From Teichococcus coralli (GTDB lineage Bacteria > Pseudomonadota > Alphaproteobacteria > Acetobacterales > Acetobacteraceae): a stretch of 64,000 nucleotides of DNA. The stretch spans positions 81,129-145,128 of the forward strand of contig NZ_SNVJ01000013.1 in the NCBI RefSeq assembly GCF_009829925.1, given 5' to 3'. The notes below the pieces were generated by a model, which was not told the origin of the DNA, made no database searches, and worked only from the letters and a program-made list of their open reading frames with translations. How positions within the stretch are numbered: position 1 is the stretch's first letter; each line of letters starts with the position of its first letter. Below, one piece after another: positions 48,593 to 56,165 of this stretch. The position numbers and the translations under genes were made by a program.

Positions 48593-48961
48593 CGGGGCCT
48601 GCCTCCGCCGGGCGGGCGCGCAGGAGAGATCGCGGATTCGCGGCGCGTCGGCATTCTGGAATACCCTGCTCGAAGCCTTCCCCGCCCCGCCGCCTGTCGC
48701 GCAGCCGTCCCGGGGCCGGAGTGGATTTCGCATAGCATGCGCTCCGGGCCGGGCGCAGCGTGGCCGGTGCCTCATCCCTGCGGCCCCCGCCGCACCTCCG
48801 GGTTGCGCCTTTTTTGGGTTGCCCGCACACCATGCTTCGGGCTTAGGAGCAGCACGGCGCGGCCCCCCTCACGGCGGGCCGCCGCCGGGTGCTGCCTGAC
48901 GGACCGGCGCCCCGGCCGGCGGGGAACCGCCGCGGCACGATCGGGAATGGGATGCTTCGAG
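48593..48961. other. Divergent intergenic region between the HlyD-like and CDF genes
   Basis: 369 bp without a gene. It must hold both promoters. I see a short palindrome near 48732-48742 (GCATAGCATGC) and a TTTTTT run near 48810, but no convincing promoter boxes or family A/B element. Confidence 0.5.
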
Positions 48962-49849
48962 ATGAGCCGAGCGACGACGCTGGCGGCAGGCAGTGTGGGC
49001 GTGGCCGTGGCGGTGCTTGGCCTGAAGGCGCTGGCCTGGTGGCTGACCGGCAGCGTGGCGCTGCTGGCCGATGCGCTGGAATCCATCGTCAACGTCGCCG
49101 CCGCCCTCGCGGCGCTGCTGGCCGTCCGCCTCTCCGCCGCGCCGCCGGACGCCAACCATCCCTATGGCCATGCCAAGGCGGAATATTTCTCGGCGGTGCT
49201 GGAGGGGGCGCTGATCGTCGTCGCGGCGCTGCTGATCCTGAACGAGTCCTGGCAGGCCTGGCGCAACCCGCACATGCCGGACCTGCCGACCACCGGCCTC
49301 GCCATCTCCGCGCTGGCCACGGCGGCCAACGGCACCTGGTCCTGGCTGCTGTTCCGCGCCGGCCGGCGGCTGCGCTCCCCGGCGCTGCTGGCCGACGCGC
49401 GCCACCTGCTGTCGGACGTCGTCACCTCGGCCGGCGTGGTGGTCGGCGTCGGCGCGGTGGCGCTCACCGGCATCCTCTGGCTCGACCCGCTGCTGGCGGC
49501 GCTGACGGCGCTGAACATCCTGTTCTCCGGCTGGCGGCTGATGCGCGAGAGCGTCGGCGGGCTGATGGACGAGGCGGTGGAGCCGCAGCTGCTGAACCGC
49601 ATCCGCGCCCTGGTCTCGCAGGAGGCGGCCGGCGCCATCGAGGCGCATGACCTGCGCACCCGCCATTCCGGCAGCACCACCTTTGTGGAGTTCCACCTCG
49701 TCGTTCCCGGCGACATGCGCGTGGCCGAGGCGCACGAGATCTGCGACCGCATCGAGGCGGCGCTGAAGGGGATGCTTGGCACCACCGTCATCACCATCCA
49801 TGTGGAGCCGGAGATGAAGGCGAAGCACCAGGGCGTGCTGGTGCTCTAG
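48962..49849 (+). CDS. Cation diffusion facilitator family transporter
   Basis: 295 aa. Five or six membrane helices; the metal-site helices include LLADALESIVN and LLADARHLLSDVVTS (H-x-x-x-D). The cytoplasmic ferredoxin-like domain has DLRTRHSGSTTFVEFHL and a C-terminal HVEPE. It exports zinc, iron or a similar divalent ion in exchange for protons. The start may be 48947 instead (adding MGCFE); neither site has a strong ribosome binding site. Confidence 0.9.
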   Translation: MSRATTLAAGSVGVAVAVLGLKALAWWLTGSVALLADALESIVNVAAALAALLAVRLSAAPPDANHPYGHAKAEYFSAVLEGALIVVAALLILNESWQAWRNPHMPDLPTTGLAISALATAANGTWSWLLFRAGRRLRSPALLADARHLLSDVVTSAGVVVGVGAVALTGILWLDPLLAALTALNILFSGWRLMRESVGGLMDEAVEPQLLNRIRALVSQEAAGAIEAHDLRTRHSGSTTFVEFHLVVPGDMRVAEAHEICDRIEAALKGMLGTTVITIHVEPEMKAKHQGVLVL

Positions 49850-49891
49850 CGCGGCTTCCGTTCGCATGGGCTCACTTCAGCCGCTCTAGAC

Positions 49892-49953
49892 TTTTGTTTT
49901 GACGAGCATCTTCACCGATCAGGTGATTCCACCTGATCGGGATATGCTCTAGG
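49892..49953. repeat. Alphaproteobacterial palindromic intergenic repeat
   Basis: TTTTGTTTTGACGAGCAT, an 11-bp stem CCGATCAGGTG-ATTC-CACCTGATCGG (49915-49940), then GATATGCTCTAG. The outer GAGCAT/ATGCTC (49904-49909 with 49944-49949) can also pair. This layout is common in intergenic regions of many alphaproteobacteria. AT-richer than the surroundings. It sits between the CDF and adenosyltransferase genes and may act as a terminator. Confidence 0.7.
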
Positions 49954-49969
49954 GCAGGGGCTGCATCCG

Positions 49970-50527
49970 ATGGTCAGGCTGGACGTCATCACCACCCGCG
50001 GCGGCGACCGCGGCGAGACCTCGCTCGGCGACGGCAGCCGCGTGCGCAAGGACGCGCTTCGCGTCGAGGCCATCGGCGCGGTGGACGAGGCGAACGCCAC
50101 GCTCGGCCTGCTCCGCCTGCACACGGAAGCCGAGGTGGACGCCATGCTGGCGCGCATCCAGAACGACCTGTTCGACCTTGGCGCCGACCTCTGCGTGCCC
50201 GGCGACGAGGCCGGGGACCGCCTGCGCGTGACCGACGCCCAGTGCGCCCGGCTGGAGGCCGAGATCGCCGCGATGAACGCCGCCCTGCCGCCGCTGCGCT
50301 CCTTTGTGCTGCCCGGCGGCACGCCGGCGGCGGCGCATGCGCATCTCGCCCGCACCACCGCGCGCCGCGCCGAGCGGGTGGTGGTGGCGCTGGCGGCGGC
50401 CGAGGCGGTCAACGCGGCGGCGCTGCGCTACCTCAACCGCCTCTCGGACCACCTCTTCGTGCTGTCGCGCGCGCTCAATGCCGGCGGTGACGTGCTCTGG
50501 GTTCCCGGCGGGACGCGGGCGCCGTGA
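49970..50527 (+). CDS. PduO-type cob(I)alamin adenosyltransferase
   Basis: 185 aa. TTRGGDRGETSLGDGSRVRK (ATP-binding N-terminus), GAVDEANATLGLLR and RRAERVVVALAAAEAVNAAAL, YLNRLSDHLFVLSR are PduO signatures. It adds the adenosyl group to cobalamin and links to the other B12-dependent function in the window (metH). Some neighbouring genomes name it cobO; PduO type is what the sequence shows. Confidence 0.93.
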   Translation: MVRLDVITTRGGDRGETSLGDGSRVRKDALRVEAIGAVDEANATLGLLRLHTEAEVDAMLARIQNDLFDLGADLCVPGDEAGDRLRVTDAQCARLEAEIAAMNAALPPLRSFVLPGGTPAAAHAHLARTTARRAERVVVALAAAEAVNAAALRYLNRLSDHLFVLSRALNAGGDVLWVPGGTRAP

Positions 50528-50630
50528 GCGCCGCCTGCGCCATCCGCCGGCGGACCTGGCGCGGGTCCACCCGCAGCCCGTGCGCGCGGAACTGGCGCAG
50601 GATGGCCAGGTCCTCCGGCGCGAGCGGCAC
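50475..50630 (-). pseudogene. In-frame continuation of the 64-codon ORF after a TAG codon
   Basis: Directly after the TAG that ends the small upstream frame, the same frame continues for 51 codons starting at a GTG. It reads VPLAPEDLAILRQFRAHGLR and onward with codon choice normal for the genome, and overlaps the end of the adenosyltransferase gene on the opposite strand. Either it is a separate GTG-start gene abutting the TAG, or the TAG interrupts a single 115-residue frame. No family recognised. Confidence 0.4.
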
Positions 50631-50825
50631 CTAGCCGGCCAGCGCGGCGAGCCGGTCCTCCGCCTCCTCCTGCCAGGGCCCGGGCGCGTAGCGCGAGACG
50701 ATCACGGCCATGACGCAGAGGGTGGTGAAGCGCGCTTCCGGCGATTCCGCGCCGAAGCCCCGCTCAACGAAGCCCATCGCGTAGTCCAGCTCGGCTTCCG
50801 CTCCCGCCTGCTCCGAATAGCGCAT
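50631..50825 (-). CDS. Small hypothetical protein (64 aa, possibly truncated by TAG)
   Basis: Product begins MRYSEQAGAEAELDYAMGFV and ends EDRLAALAG. Acidic, mostly helical by composition, no signal or membrane segment. Codon use looks real and a purine-rich GCAGGA precedes the ATG. Not recognised. Confidence 0.55.
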   Translation of the reverse strand: MRYSEQAGAEAELDYAMGFVERGFGAESPEARFTTLCVMAVIVSRYAPGPWQEEAEDRLAALAG

Positions 50826-50952
50826 GGTCCTGCTCTCGTTGCCCTTGCTGCCCGCCGGCCGGGCTGTTTCCGGCCGGGAGGCTCACGCTAACGAGAGGTC
50901 TGTTGCCAGCCTGTGACCGGCCCGTCGGCTTCGCCCGGCCGGCGAGAAAGGC

Positions 50953-51134
50953 CCCGGGGGGGGGGCGAACTCCCCCCCGGACCCCGCTCCTTTTCCGTCG
51001 CCTTCCGGCACCGCCGGCGATCCGCGTGACAACGGTCGCCGGGGCTGCTCCAGCGCCCGGGGCGCCGCCCGCGCATCGAACGGAGAAAAAAGAAAAAAGA
51101 AGTGGGAGTCCGGGGGAGAATTCATTCTCCCCCA
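50953..51134. repeat. Family A palindromic element, copy 7
   Basis: Left end CCGGGGGGGGGGCGAACTCCCCCCCGG (about 50953-50980), then ACCCCGCTCCTTTTCCGTC. Right end AACGGAGAAAAAAGAAAAAAGAAGTGGGAGTCC followed by GGGGGAGAATTCATTCTCCCCC (51112-51133), a perfect 22-nt palindrome around TC. It occupies the gap between the small hypothetical gene and the CLC gene (both minus). Confidence 0.85.
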
Positions 51135-51194
51135 GTTCCGTCCTCCCGGTCCTGTCCTCCCGGTTCCGTCGCCCTGCCTCCCCTCCCGGGGGCT

Positions 51195-52958
51195 TCAGGC
51201 CGGCATGATGCCCAGCTCGTCCTGCCGCCGCTTGTCCAGCTCCTCGCTGTAGCGCCGCAGCAGGTGGGAGGCCGTCACCAGCCCGAGCACGCGGGAGGTG
51301 TCGCCCTTGTCCACCACCGCCAGCGCCTCGGCATCGGTTGCGTCGAAGATCGCCATGGCCTGCTTGGCGTTCTGCGCCGGCAGCAGCACCCTGTCCGGCA
51401 GGTGCACCAGCGTCGCCACCGTGTCGTTCTCCGCGGCCTCGGGCGCGTGCGCCTCGGCCACCAGGATCAGCCCGGCGTAGCGGTCGGCCTGGTCGAGCGC
51501 GACGACATGCGTGACGGAGCCCAGCGGGAAGTCGCGGCGGAAGGAGGAGATGCGCAGGTCGGTCTTCACCGTCCGCACCTCGCGCCGCATCAGCTTGCCC
51601 ACCGTCAGCTCGCGCAGCCAGCCGATGTCGTGCGCGCTGCGGATCGCCTCGCCCCGCAGGTGGAAGCGCCAGGTGGCGAAGGAGTAGCCGAACAGGCGCC
51701 GCACCGTGGTCGAGGAGACGATGACGGCCGCCACCGTCACCCCCGCCACGGCGAAGTCCCCGGTCGTCTCCAGCGCGATGAAGGTCATGGCGAAGGGCGC
51801 GCCGATGATGGCGGCGCCGAAGGCGCTCATGCCCACCACGGCGGTCAGCAGCGGGTCCACCCCGAAGCCGGCCCAGTTCGCCGGCACCGCCAGCAGCTTG
51901 CCGAACAGCGCGCCCAGCAGCAGCGAGGCAAAGAACAGCCCGCCGCGGAAGCCGCTGCCGATCGAGATGGCCGAGGCCAGCGCCTTAAGCAGCAGCAGCA
52001 TCAGCACCGGCACGGCCGAGCCCTCCACCACGAAGGTGAGGTGCAGCGCGCCATGCCCGGCGGAAAGCACCGCGGGCGTCACCAGCGCCAGCGCCCCCAC
52101 CATCAGCCCGCCGGTCGCCGGCCGCAGGAAGCTCCAGGGAATCACCCGGCGGATCACCGCCTCGGCCAGGGTGACGCCGCGCATCAGCGCGATGGCCGCC
52201 AGGCCGCAGAGCAGGCCGATGAACAGGGCGGTGAGGCCGTCGTTCCAGTCGGGCGGCGCGATGCCGCCGGAAAAGACCGGCGTGGTGCCGCCCAGCGCCC
52301 GGGCCACCACCGTGCCCGCCACCGCCGCCGCCACCACCGGCCCGAGCTGCGCGATGGAATAGGCGCCGATCACCAGCTCGAAGGCATAGAAGGCGCCGGT
52401 CAGCGGCGCCTGGAAGGAGGCGGCGATGGCCCCGGCGGCGCCGCAGCCCACCAGCACCCGCAGGTCGCCGCGCCGCAGGCCGAAGGCGCGCCCGAGCCGC
52501 GAGGCCACGCCGCCGCCGGCCTGGGTATAGGCCGCCTCCAGCCCCACCGAGGCGCCGAAGCCGTTGGAGAGCAGGTTCTGCATCCCCACCACGATGCCGT
52601 CGATCAGCGACATGCGGCCGCCATGCAGCGCATTGGCCTCGATCGGGTCGATCGGCTGGCGCGGCCACCAGCGCGCCAGCGCCATGCCGAGCAGCGCCAG
52701 CAGCAGGCCGCCCACGGCGGGGGAGAGCAGCAACACCAGCGGGTCGGCGTCGCGCAGCGCGCTGAGCCCATGCTCGCTGTCGGCGCCGAACAGCAGCAGG
52801 TGAAGCCCCTTCGCCGCCAGGCCGAGCAGGGAGGCCACCACCCCGCTCGCCGCGCCCGCCACGACGCCGAGGCCCAGGATGCCCAGCTCGGTCTGCCGCA
52901 CCGCCTTGCGCCAGGGAACGGATAAGCGCCGGCGCAGCCAGCGGTGGATCGGGGTCAT
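51195..52958 (-). CDS. CLC-family chloride channel-like protein with CBS domains
   Basis: 587 aa. A CLC membrane core (about residues 20-430) and two C-terminal CBS domains (about 445-575). The classical motifs are altered: where E. coli has GREGP there is GASVGLEA (about residue 134), so the gating glutamate is replaced; the proton-glutamate region reads YAFEL instead of two consecutive acidic residues; the GSGIP region reads QPIDPIEA. GSGFRGGLFFAS matches the third CLC block. These changes suggest channel-like rather than H+/Cl- exchange behaviour (inference). ATG at 52958, 4 bp after the RluA stop. Confidence 0.87.
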   Translation of the reverse strand: MTPIHRWLRRRLSVPWRKAVRQTELGILGLGVVAGAASGVVASLLGLAAKGLHLLLFGADSEHGLSALRDADPLVLLLSPAVGGLLLALLGMALARWWPRQPIDPIEANALHGGRMSLIDGIVVGMQNLLSNGFGASVGLEAAYTQAGGGVASRLGRAFGLRRGDLRVLVGCGAAGAIAASFQAPLTGAFYAFELVIGAYSIAQLGPVVAAAVAGTVVARALGGTTPVFSGGIAPPDWNDGLTALFIGLLCGLAAIALMRGVTLAEAVIRRVIPWSFLRPATGGLMVGALALVTPAVLSAGHGALHLTFVVEGSAVPVLMLLLLKALASAISIGSGFRGGLFFASLLLGALFGKLLAVPANWAGFGVDPLLTAVVGMSAFGAAIIGAPFAMTFIALETTGDFAVAGVTVAAVIVSSTTVRRLFGYSFATWRFHLRGEAIRSAHDIGWLRELTVGKLMRREVRTVKTDLRISSFRRDFPLGSVTHVVALDQADRYAGLILVAEAHAPEAAENDTVATLVHLPDRVLLPAQNAKQAMAIFDATDAEALAVVDKGDTSRVLGLVTASHLLRRYSEELDKRRQDELGIMPA

Positions 52959-52962
52959 CGCC

Positions 52963-53670
52963 TCACTCTTCTTTCCAGCCGCAGGCGCGGAAGGCCGGCC
53001 GCAGGGCCTCCGGCACCGGGGCCGTGGCCTCAATCGGCGAAGCCAGCGGCAGAACAATGGCACGCGCCAGCAGATGCAGCCCGGCCGGCGCGGTTTTTCC
53101 GTAGAGCGGGTCGCCGAGGATCGGCCAGCCCTGGCTGGCGCAGTGCACGCGCAACTGGTGGGTGCGGCCGGTCTCCGGGCGCAGCTCCAGCCAGGCAAGC
53201 CCCTCGCCGCGCCCCCTCACCCGCCACCGGGTGAGGGCGGGCTGGCCCTCCGGGTGCGGCTCCATGCGCCAGCCGGCGGCGGCGCTGCTCACCTTGCGCA
53301 AGGGCAGGTCGATCCGGCCGGATTGCGCCGCCGGGCCGCCCTGCACCACCGCCCAGTAGGTCTTGCGCGCCCGGCCGGCGGCGAACAGGGCGCCAAGCTC
53401 CGCCAGCGCCGGCTTGGTGCGGCCGAGCACGAGGCAGCCGGCGGTGTCGGTGTCCAGTCGATGGGCCGGTTGCGGCAGGCGCCGCTTGCCGAAGGCCAGC
53501 GCCGGCAGGAGATCCTCCAGGCTGCGGCCGCCGCGCGGACCCGCATGCACCGGCAGGCCCGCGGGCTTGTCGATGATCAGCACCGCGTCGGTTTGCAGGA
53601 GGATCTTGAGAGGGGCGCCGCCCCTCTCAAACTCTCCCCGCCAAGAACCTGAGGTTCTTGGATCTCCCAT
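52963..53670 (-). CDS. RluA-family pseudouridine synthase
   Basis: 235 aa from ATG at 53670. LIIDKPAGLPVHAGPRGG, HRLDTDTAGCLVLGRTK (catalytic aspartate in HRLD) and RPETGRTHQLRVH are diagnostic. It modifies uridines in rRNA or tRNA. No S4 domain. The first 25-29 residues (MGDPRTSGSWRGEFERGG) are encoded by a family B repeat; a GTG at 53583 would give a start directly before the conserved core, so the true start is uncertain. Probably co-transcribed with the CLC gene. Confidence 0.9.
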   Translation of the reverse strand: MGDPRTSGSWRGEFERGGAPLKILLQTDAVLIIDKPAGLPVHAGPRGGRSLEDLLPALAFGKRRLPQPAHRLDTDTAGCLVLGRTKPALAELGALFAAGRARKTYWAVVQGGPAAQSGRIDLPLRKVSSAAAGWRMEPHPEGQPALTRWRVRGRGEGLAWLELRPETGRTHQLRVHCASQGWPILGDPLYGKTAPAGLHLLARAIVLPLASPIEATAPVPEALRPAFRACGWKEE

Positions 53671-53717
53671 CACAGGAGTCCCGGGACAAGGTGGCGGGGG
53701 CAGTGCCCCCGGAAAGG
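53605..53717. repeat. Family B palindromic element, copy 5, overlapping the rluA-like gene start
   Basis: TTGAGAGGGGC-GCC-GCCCCTCTCAA (53606-53630, 11-bp arms), AACTCTCCCC, CCAAGAACCT-G-AGGTTCTTGG (53641-53661, 10-bp arms) and GGGGGCAGTGCCCCC (about 53697). If translation starts at 53670, the 5' part of the gene is made of this element. Confidence 0.8.
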
Positions 53718-54587
53718 TCAGGCCGCCTTGGGCAGCATCCGGCTGGTGCGCTCGGCCCAGTCGAAATAGAGCTGCCGCGCCTTCTGCGCGACCGGCCCGA
53801 TCGGCAGGGTGCGGCCCTCGAAGTTCGTGCAGTACTGCACCTTGCCGAAATTGCCGGTGGCGAAGATCTCGTCCGCCTCGCGCAGCATCGCGGGCGTCAC
53901 GACGCACTCGCGCGCCTCGATGCCGGCCTCGCGCAGCAGCGTCAGCACGCGCGAGCGGGTGATGCCGGCCAGGTAGGTGCCGTTGACGGCCGGCGTCATC
54001 ACCACGCCGTCCTTCACCAGCATCATGTTGGAGGTGGCGAACTCCGCCACATTGCCCTCGAAGTCGCAGAGCACGGCGTTGTCGAAGCCGCGGGCGCGGG
54101 CGGCGGCGGCGGCGCGCGAGGAGTTCGGGTAGAGGCAGGAGGCCTTGGCGTCGGTCGGCGCCATGTCGGCCGCCGGGCGGCGGAACGGCACCAGGCAGGC
54201 CGAGAAGCCCTTCGAGACGTCCGGCAGCGGCGCGTCATAGACCGAGAGGATGAACTCGGTGCTCGCCGGGTCGGGAAAGGCGGCGCCGATGCCGCGGCGG
54301 ACAAAGAACATCGGGCGGATGTAGAGCTCGGCATCGGCCGGCATCTTGGCCACGCCCTCACGGCAGAGCGCCTCGATGCGGTCGGCCGCCAGCGTCGGCT
54401 GCATCATCATCGCCTCGGCGCTGCGGATCACCCGCGCGCAGTGCCGGTCGAGGTCGGGCACCAGGCCGCGGATGGCGCGCGCGCCGTCGAACACCATCGA
54501 GCCCAGCCAGAAGGCGTGGTCCATCGGGCCGAGCACCTTCGGCTCCTCGGTCATCCACTTGCCGTCGTGCCAAAAGACGCCCGCCAT
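53718..54587 (-). CDS. ilvE: Branched-chain amino acid aminotransferase (class IV)
   Basis: 289 aa. It begins MAGVFWHDGKWMTEEPKVLG, with FDGARAIRG, KASCLYPNSSRAAAAARARG (the lysine of the PLP site lies in this type of segment) and GNVAEFATSNMMLVKDG. Fold type IV PLP enzyme; transaminates valine, leucine and isoleucine, though D-amino acid or aminodeoxychorismate relatives are similar. AAGGAGAG precedes the ATG. Confidence 0.88.
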   Translation of the reverse strand: MAGVFWHDGKWMTEEPKVLGPMDHAFWLGSMVFDGARAIRGLVPDLDRHCARVIRSAEAMMMQPTLAADRIEALCREGVAKMPADAELYIRPMFFVRRGIGAAFPDPASTEFILSVYDAPLPDVSKGFSACLVPFRRPAADMAPTDAKASCLYPNSSRAAAAARARGFDNAVLCDFEGNVAEFATSNMMLVKDGVVMTPAVNGTYLAGITRSRVLTLLREAGIEARECVVTPAMLREADEIFATGNFGKVQYCTNFEGRTLPIGPVAQKARQLYFDWAERTSRMLPKAA

Positions 54588-54674
54588 GGAGAACTCTCCT
54601 TCCCTTTTGCAACGGAGGGCGCGGAGAGTGGCACGCCTCGCCGCCGGTTTGAAGGGCGGCAGGCGGCGGAAAGA

Positions 54675-54873
54675 GCGGGGGAGGGAACTCCCCCGAACCC
54701 CTTCCTTCTTCTGCCAGTTTTCAGGTTCCGCCAGCCGCGGCGCCTCGCCCGGTGGCTGGTCGTTGGCCGTCGCCGGGGCGGTTTCCGTCCCGGCGCGAGC
54801 GCGTGCAGGACGCGCGACCGAACTGATAGAAAAGAAGAAGAGGGGGTCCGGGGGAGAATTCATTCTCCCCCGG
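54675..54873. repeat. Family A palindromic element, copy 8
   Basis: Left end CGGGGGAGGGAACTCCCCCG (54676-54695), then AACCCCTTCCTTCTTCTGCCAGTTTTC. Right end GAACTGATAGAAAAGAAGAAGAGGGGGTCC followed by CCGGGGGAGAATTCATTCTCCCCCGG (about 54848-54873). The inner arms are complementary (CAGTTTTC and its inverse), so the whole unit is a long inverted repeat with a variable core. Confidence 0.88.
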
Positions 54874-54886
54874 CCTTGTCCCGCCC

Positions 54887-55906
54887 TCAGTCCTGCGCCA
54901 CCCCGAAGGCGTCCGGGTAGCCGAACAGCCCGACGGCGCCGCCGGTGTGCAGGAACACCACGTTCTCGTCCTTGCCGAAGCGCCCCTTGCCGATCAGGTC
55001 GATCAGCCCGGCCATGCCCTTCCCGGAATAGACCGGGTCGAGCAGGATGCCCTCCTTCTCCGCCAGCAGCTTGACGGCCTCGACCATCCCCTCGGTCGGG
55101 ATGCCGTAGCCCTGCCCGACATAGTCGCAGTTGGCCACCACGTGCTCCGCCTTGACGATGCCGGGCAGGCCGAGATGCTCGGCGGTGCGCTGCGCCAGCG
55201 CCAGCACGTTCGCCTCCTGCTTCTCGCGCGGCGCGCGGACGCCGATGCCGAGCACGGGAATGCCGCTGTTCAGCGCCACGAGGCCGGCCACCAGCCCGGC
55301 CTGGGTGCCGGCGCTGCCGGTGGCGTGCACCACGTGGTCGATGCGCAGCCCCATCTCGGCCGCCTGGTTCACCAGCTCCAGCGCGGCATTGACGTAGCCC
55401 AGCGCGCCCACCGGGTTGGAGCCGCCGCCGGGAATGACGTAGGGCCGCTTGCCCTTGGCGCGCAGCTCGGCGGCCAGCGCCTCCATCTCCGCCTGCATGT
55501 CCGCCCCGCCGGGCCGGCGGGCGATGCTGGCGCCGTGCAGCTTGTCCAGCAGCACGTTGCCGGACTGCGCATAGGCCGGGCTGTGGTCGCCGGTGCGGTC
55601 CTCCAGCAGGATGTGGCAGGCCAGCCCCAGCTTCGCCGCCGCCGCCGCCGTCTGCCGCGCGTGGTTGGACTGCGTGGCGCCCTGGGTGATCACGGTGTCG
55701 GCCTGCTGCGCCAGCGCCTCGGCCATCAGGAACTCGAGCTTGCGGGTCTTGTTGCCGCCGGTGGAAAGGCCGGTGGCGTCGTCCCGCTTGATCCAGAGGC
55801 GCGGGCCGCCCCCGGGGCCGCCGAGATGACGCGAAAGGTTCTCCATCGGCTCCAGCGGCGTCGGCAGGTGGCCGAGCCGGATGCGCGGAAAGCGGGCGAG
55901 GTTCAT
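54887..55906 (-). CDS. cuyA: PLP-dependent D-cysteine desulfhydrase / L-cysteate sulfo-lyase family enzyme
   Basis: 339 aa. [20 protein letters not shown] has the PLP lysine in [26 protein letters not shown] and [18 protein letters not shown] follow. The loop [16 protein letters not shown] has Ser where ACC deaminase has Glu after the tyrosine, arguing against ACC deaminase. Overall length and order fit alphaproteobacterial CuyA, which releases sulfite from L-cysteate; D-cysteine desulfhydrase is the alternative. No sulfonate transport genes are nearby. Confidence 0.75.
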   Translation of the reverse strand: MNLARFPRIRLGHLPTPLEPMENLSRHLGGPGGGPRLWIKRDDATGLSTGGNKTRKLEFLMAEALAQQADTVITQGATQSNHARQTAAAAAKLGLACHILLEDRTGDHSPAYAQSGNVLLDKLHGASIARRPGGADMQAEMEALAAELRAKGKRPYVIPGGGSNPVGALGYVNAALELVNQAAEMGLRIDHVVHATGSAGTQAGLVAGLVALNSGIPVLGIGVRAPREKQEANVLALAQRTAEHLGLPGIVKAEHVVANCDYVGQGYGIPTEGMVEAVKLLAEKEGILLDPVYSGKGMAGLIDLIGKGRFGKDENVVFLHTGGAVGLFGYPDAFGVAQD

Positions 55907-55984
55907 GGGGCGGGTTCCTCCAGGTCTTGTGGCCGCGCCGCACCCTAGGCCCGCCGGCGGTGGGTGCCAAATCGGCCGCGGCGG

Positions 55985-56069
55985 CGTTCAGGTCCGGCGT
56001 TCAGGTCCGGCGTTCAGGTCCGGCGTTCAGGTCCGGCGTTCAGGTCCGGCGTTCAGGTCCGGCGTTCAG
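55985..56069. repeat. 13-bp tandem repeat, 6.5 copies
   Basis: The unit CGTTCAGGTCCGG repeats exactly six times (55985-56062), then 7 bases (56063-56069). It lies between two divergently transcribed genes (the cuyA-like start at 55906 and the oxygenase start at 56166). Perfect copies imply recent expansion and possible length variation between strains. Confidence 0.95.
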
Positions 56070-56165
56070 ACAATGGTCATCGCCGCTGCGGCATCATGCC
56101 GGCCCCGCCCGCGCGACCGCGACGGGACGACCCTCCCACGCCGCCCCGAAGGGCACCCGCACCCC

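Noticed and set aside
45138..48833. A 1231-codon minus-strand frame across the glycosyltransferase and HlyD genes
   Set aside because: Same strand but wrong frame. The true frames show GT2, PilZ and HlyD motifs; this one shows only Ala/Arg/Gly-rich text.
55985..56069. CRISPR array
   Set aside because: The repeat unit is 13 bp with no spacers, and no cas genes are near.
55927..56165. Coding region with a 13-residue repeat ([13 protein letters not shown] type) before the oxygenase
   Set aside because: It is only the translation of the 13-bp tandem repeat in all three frames. The real oxygenase frame begins downstream.
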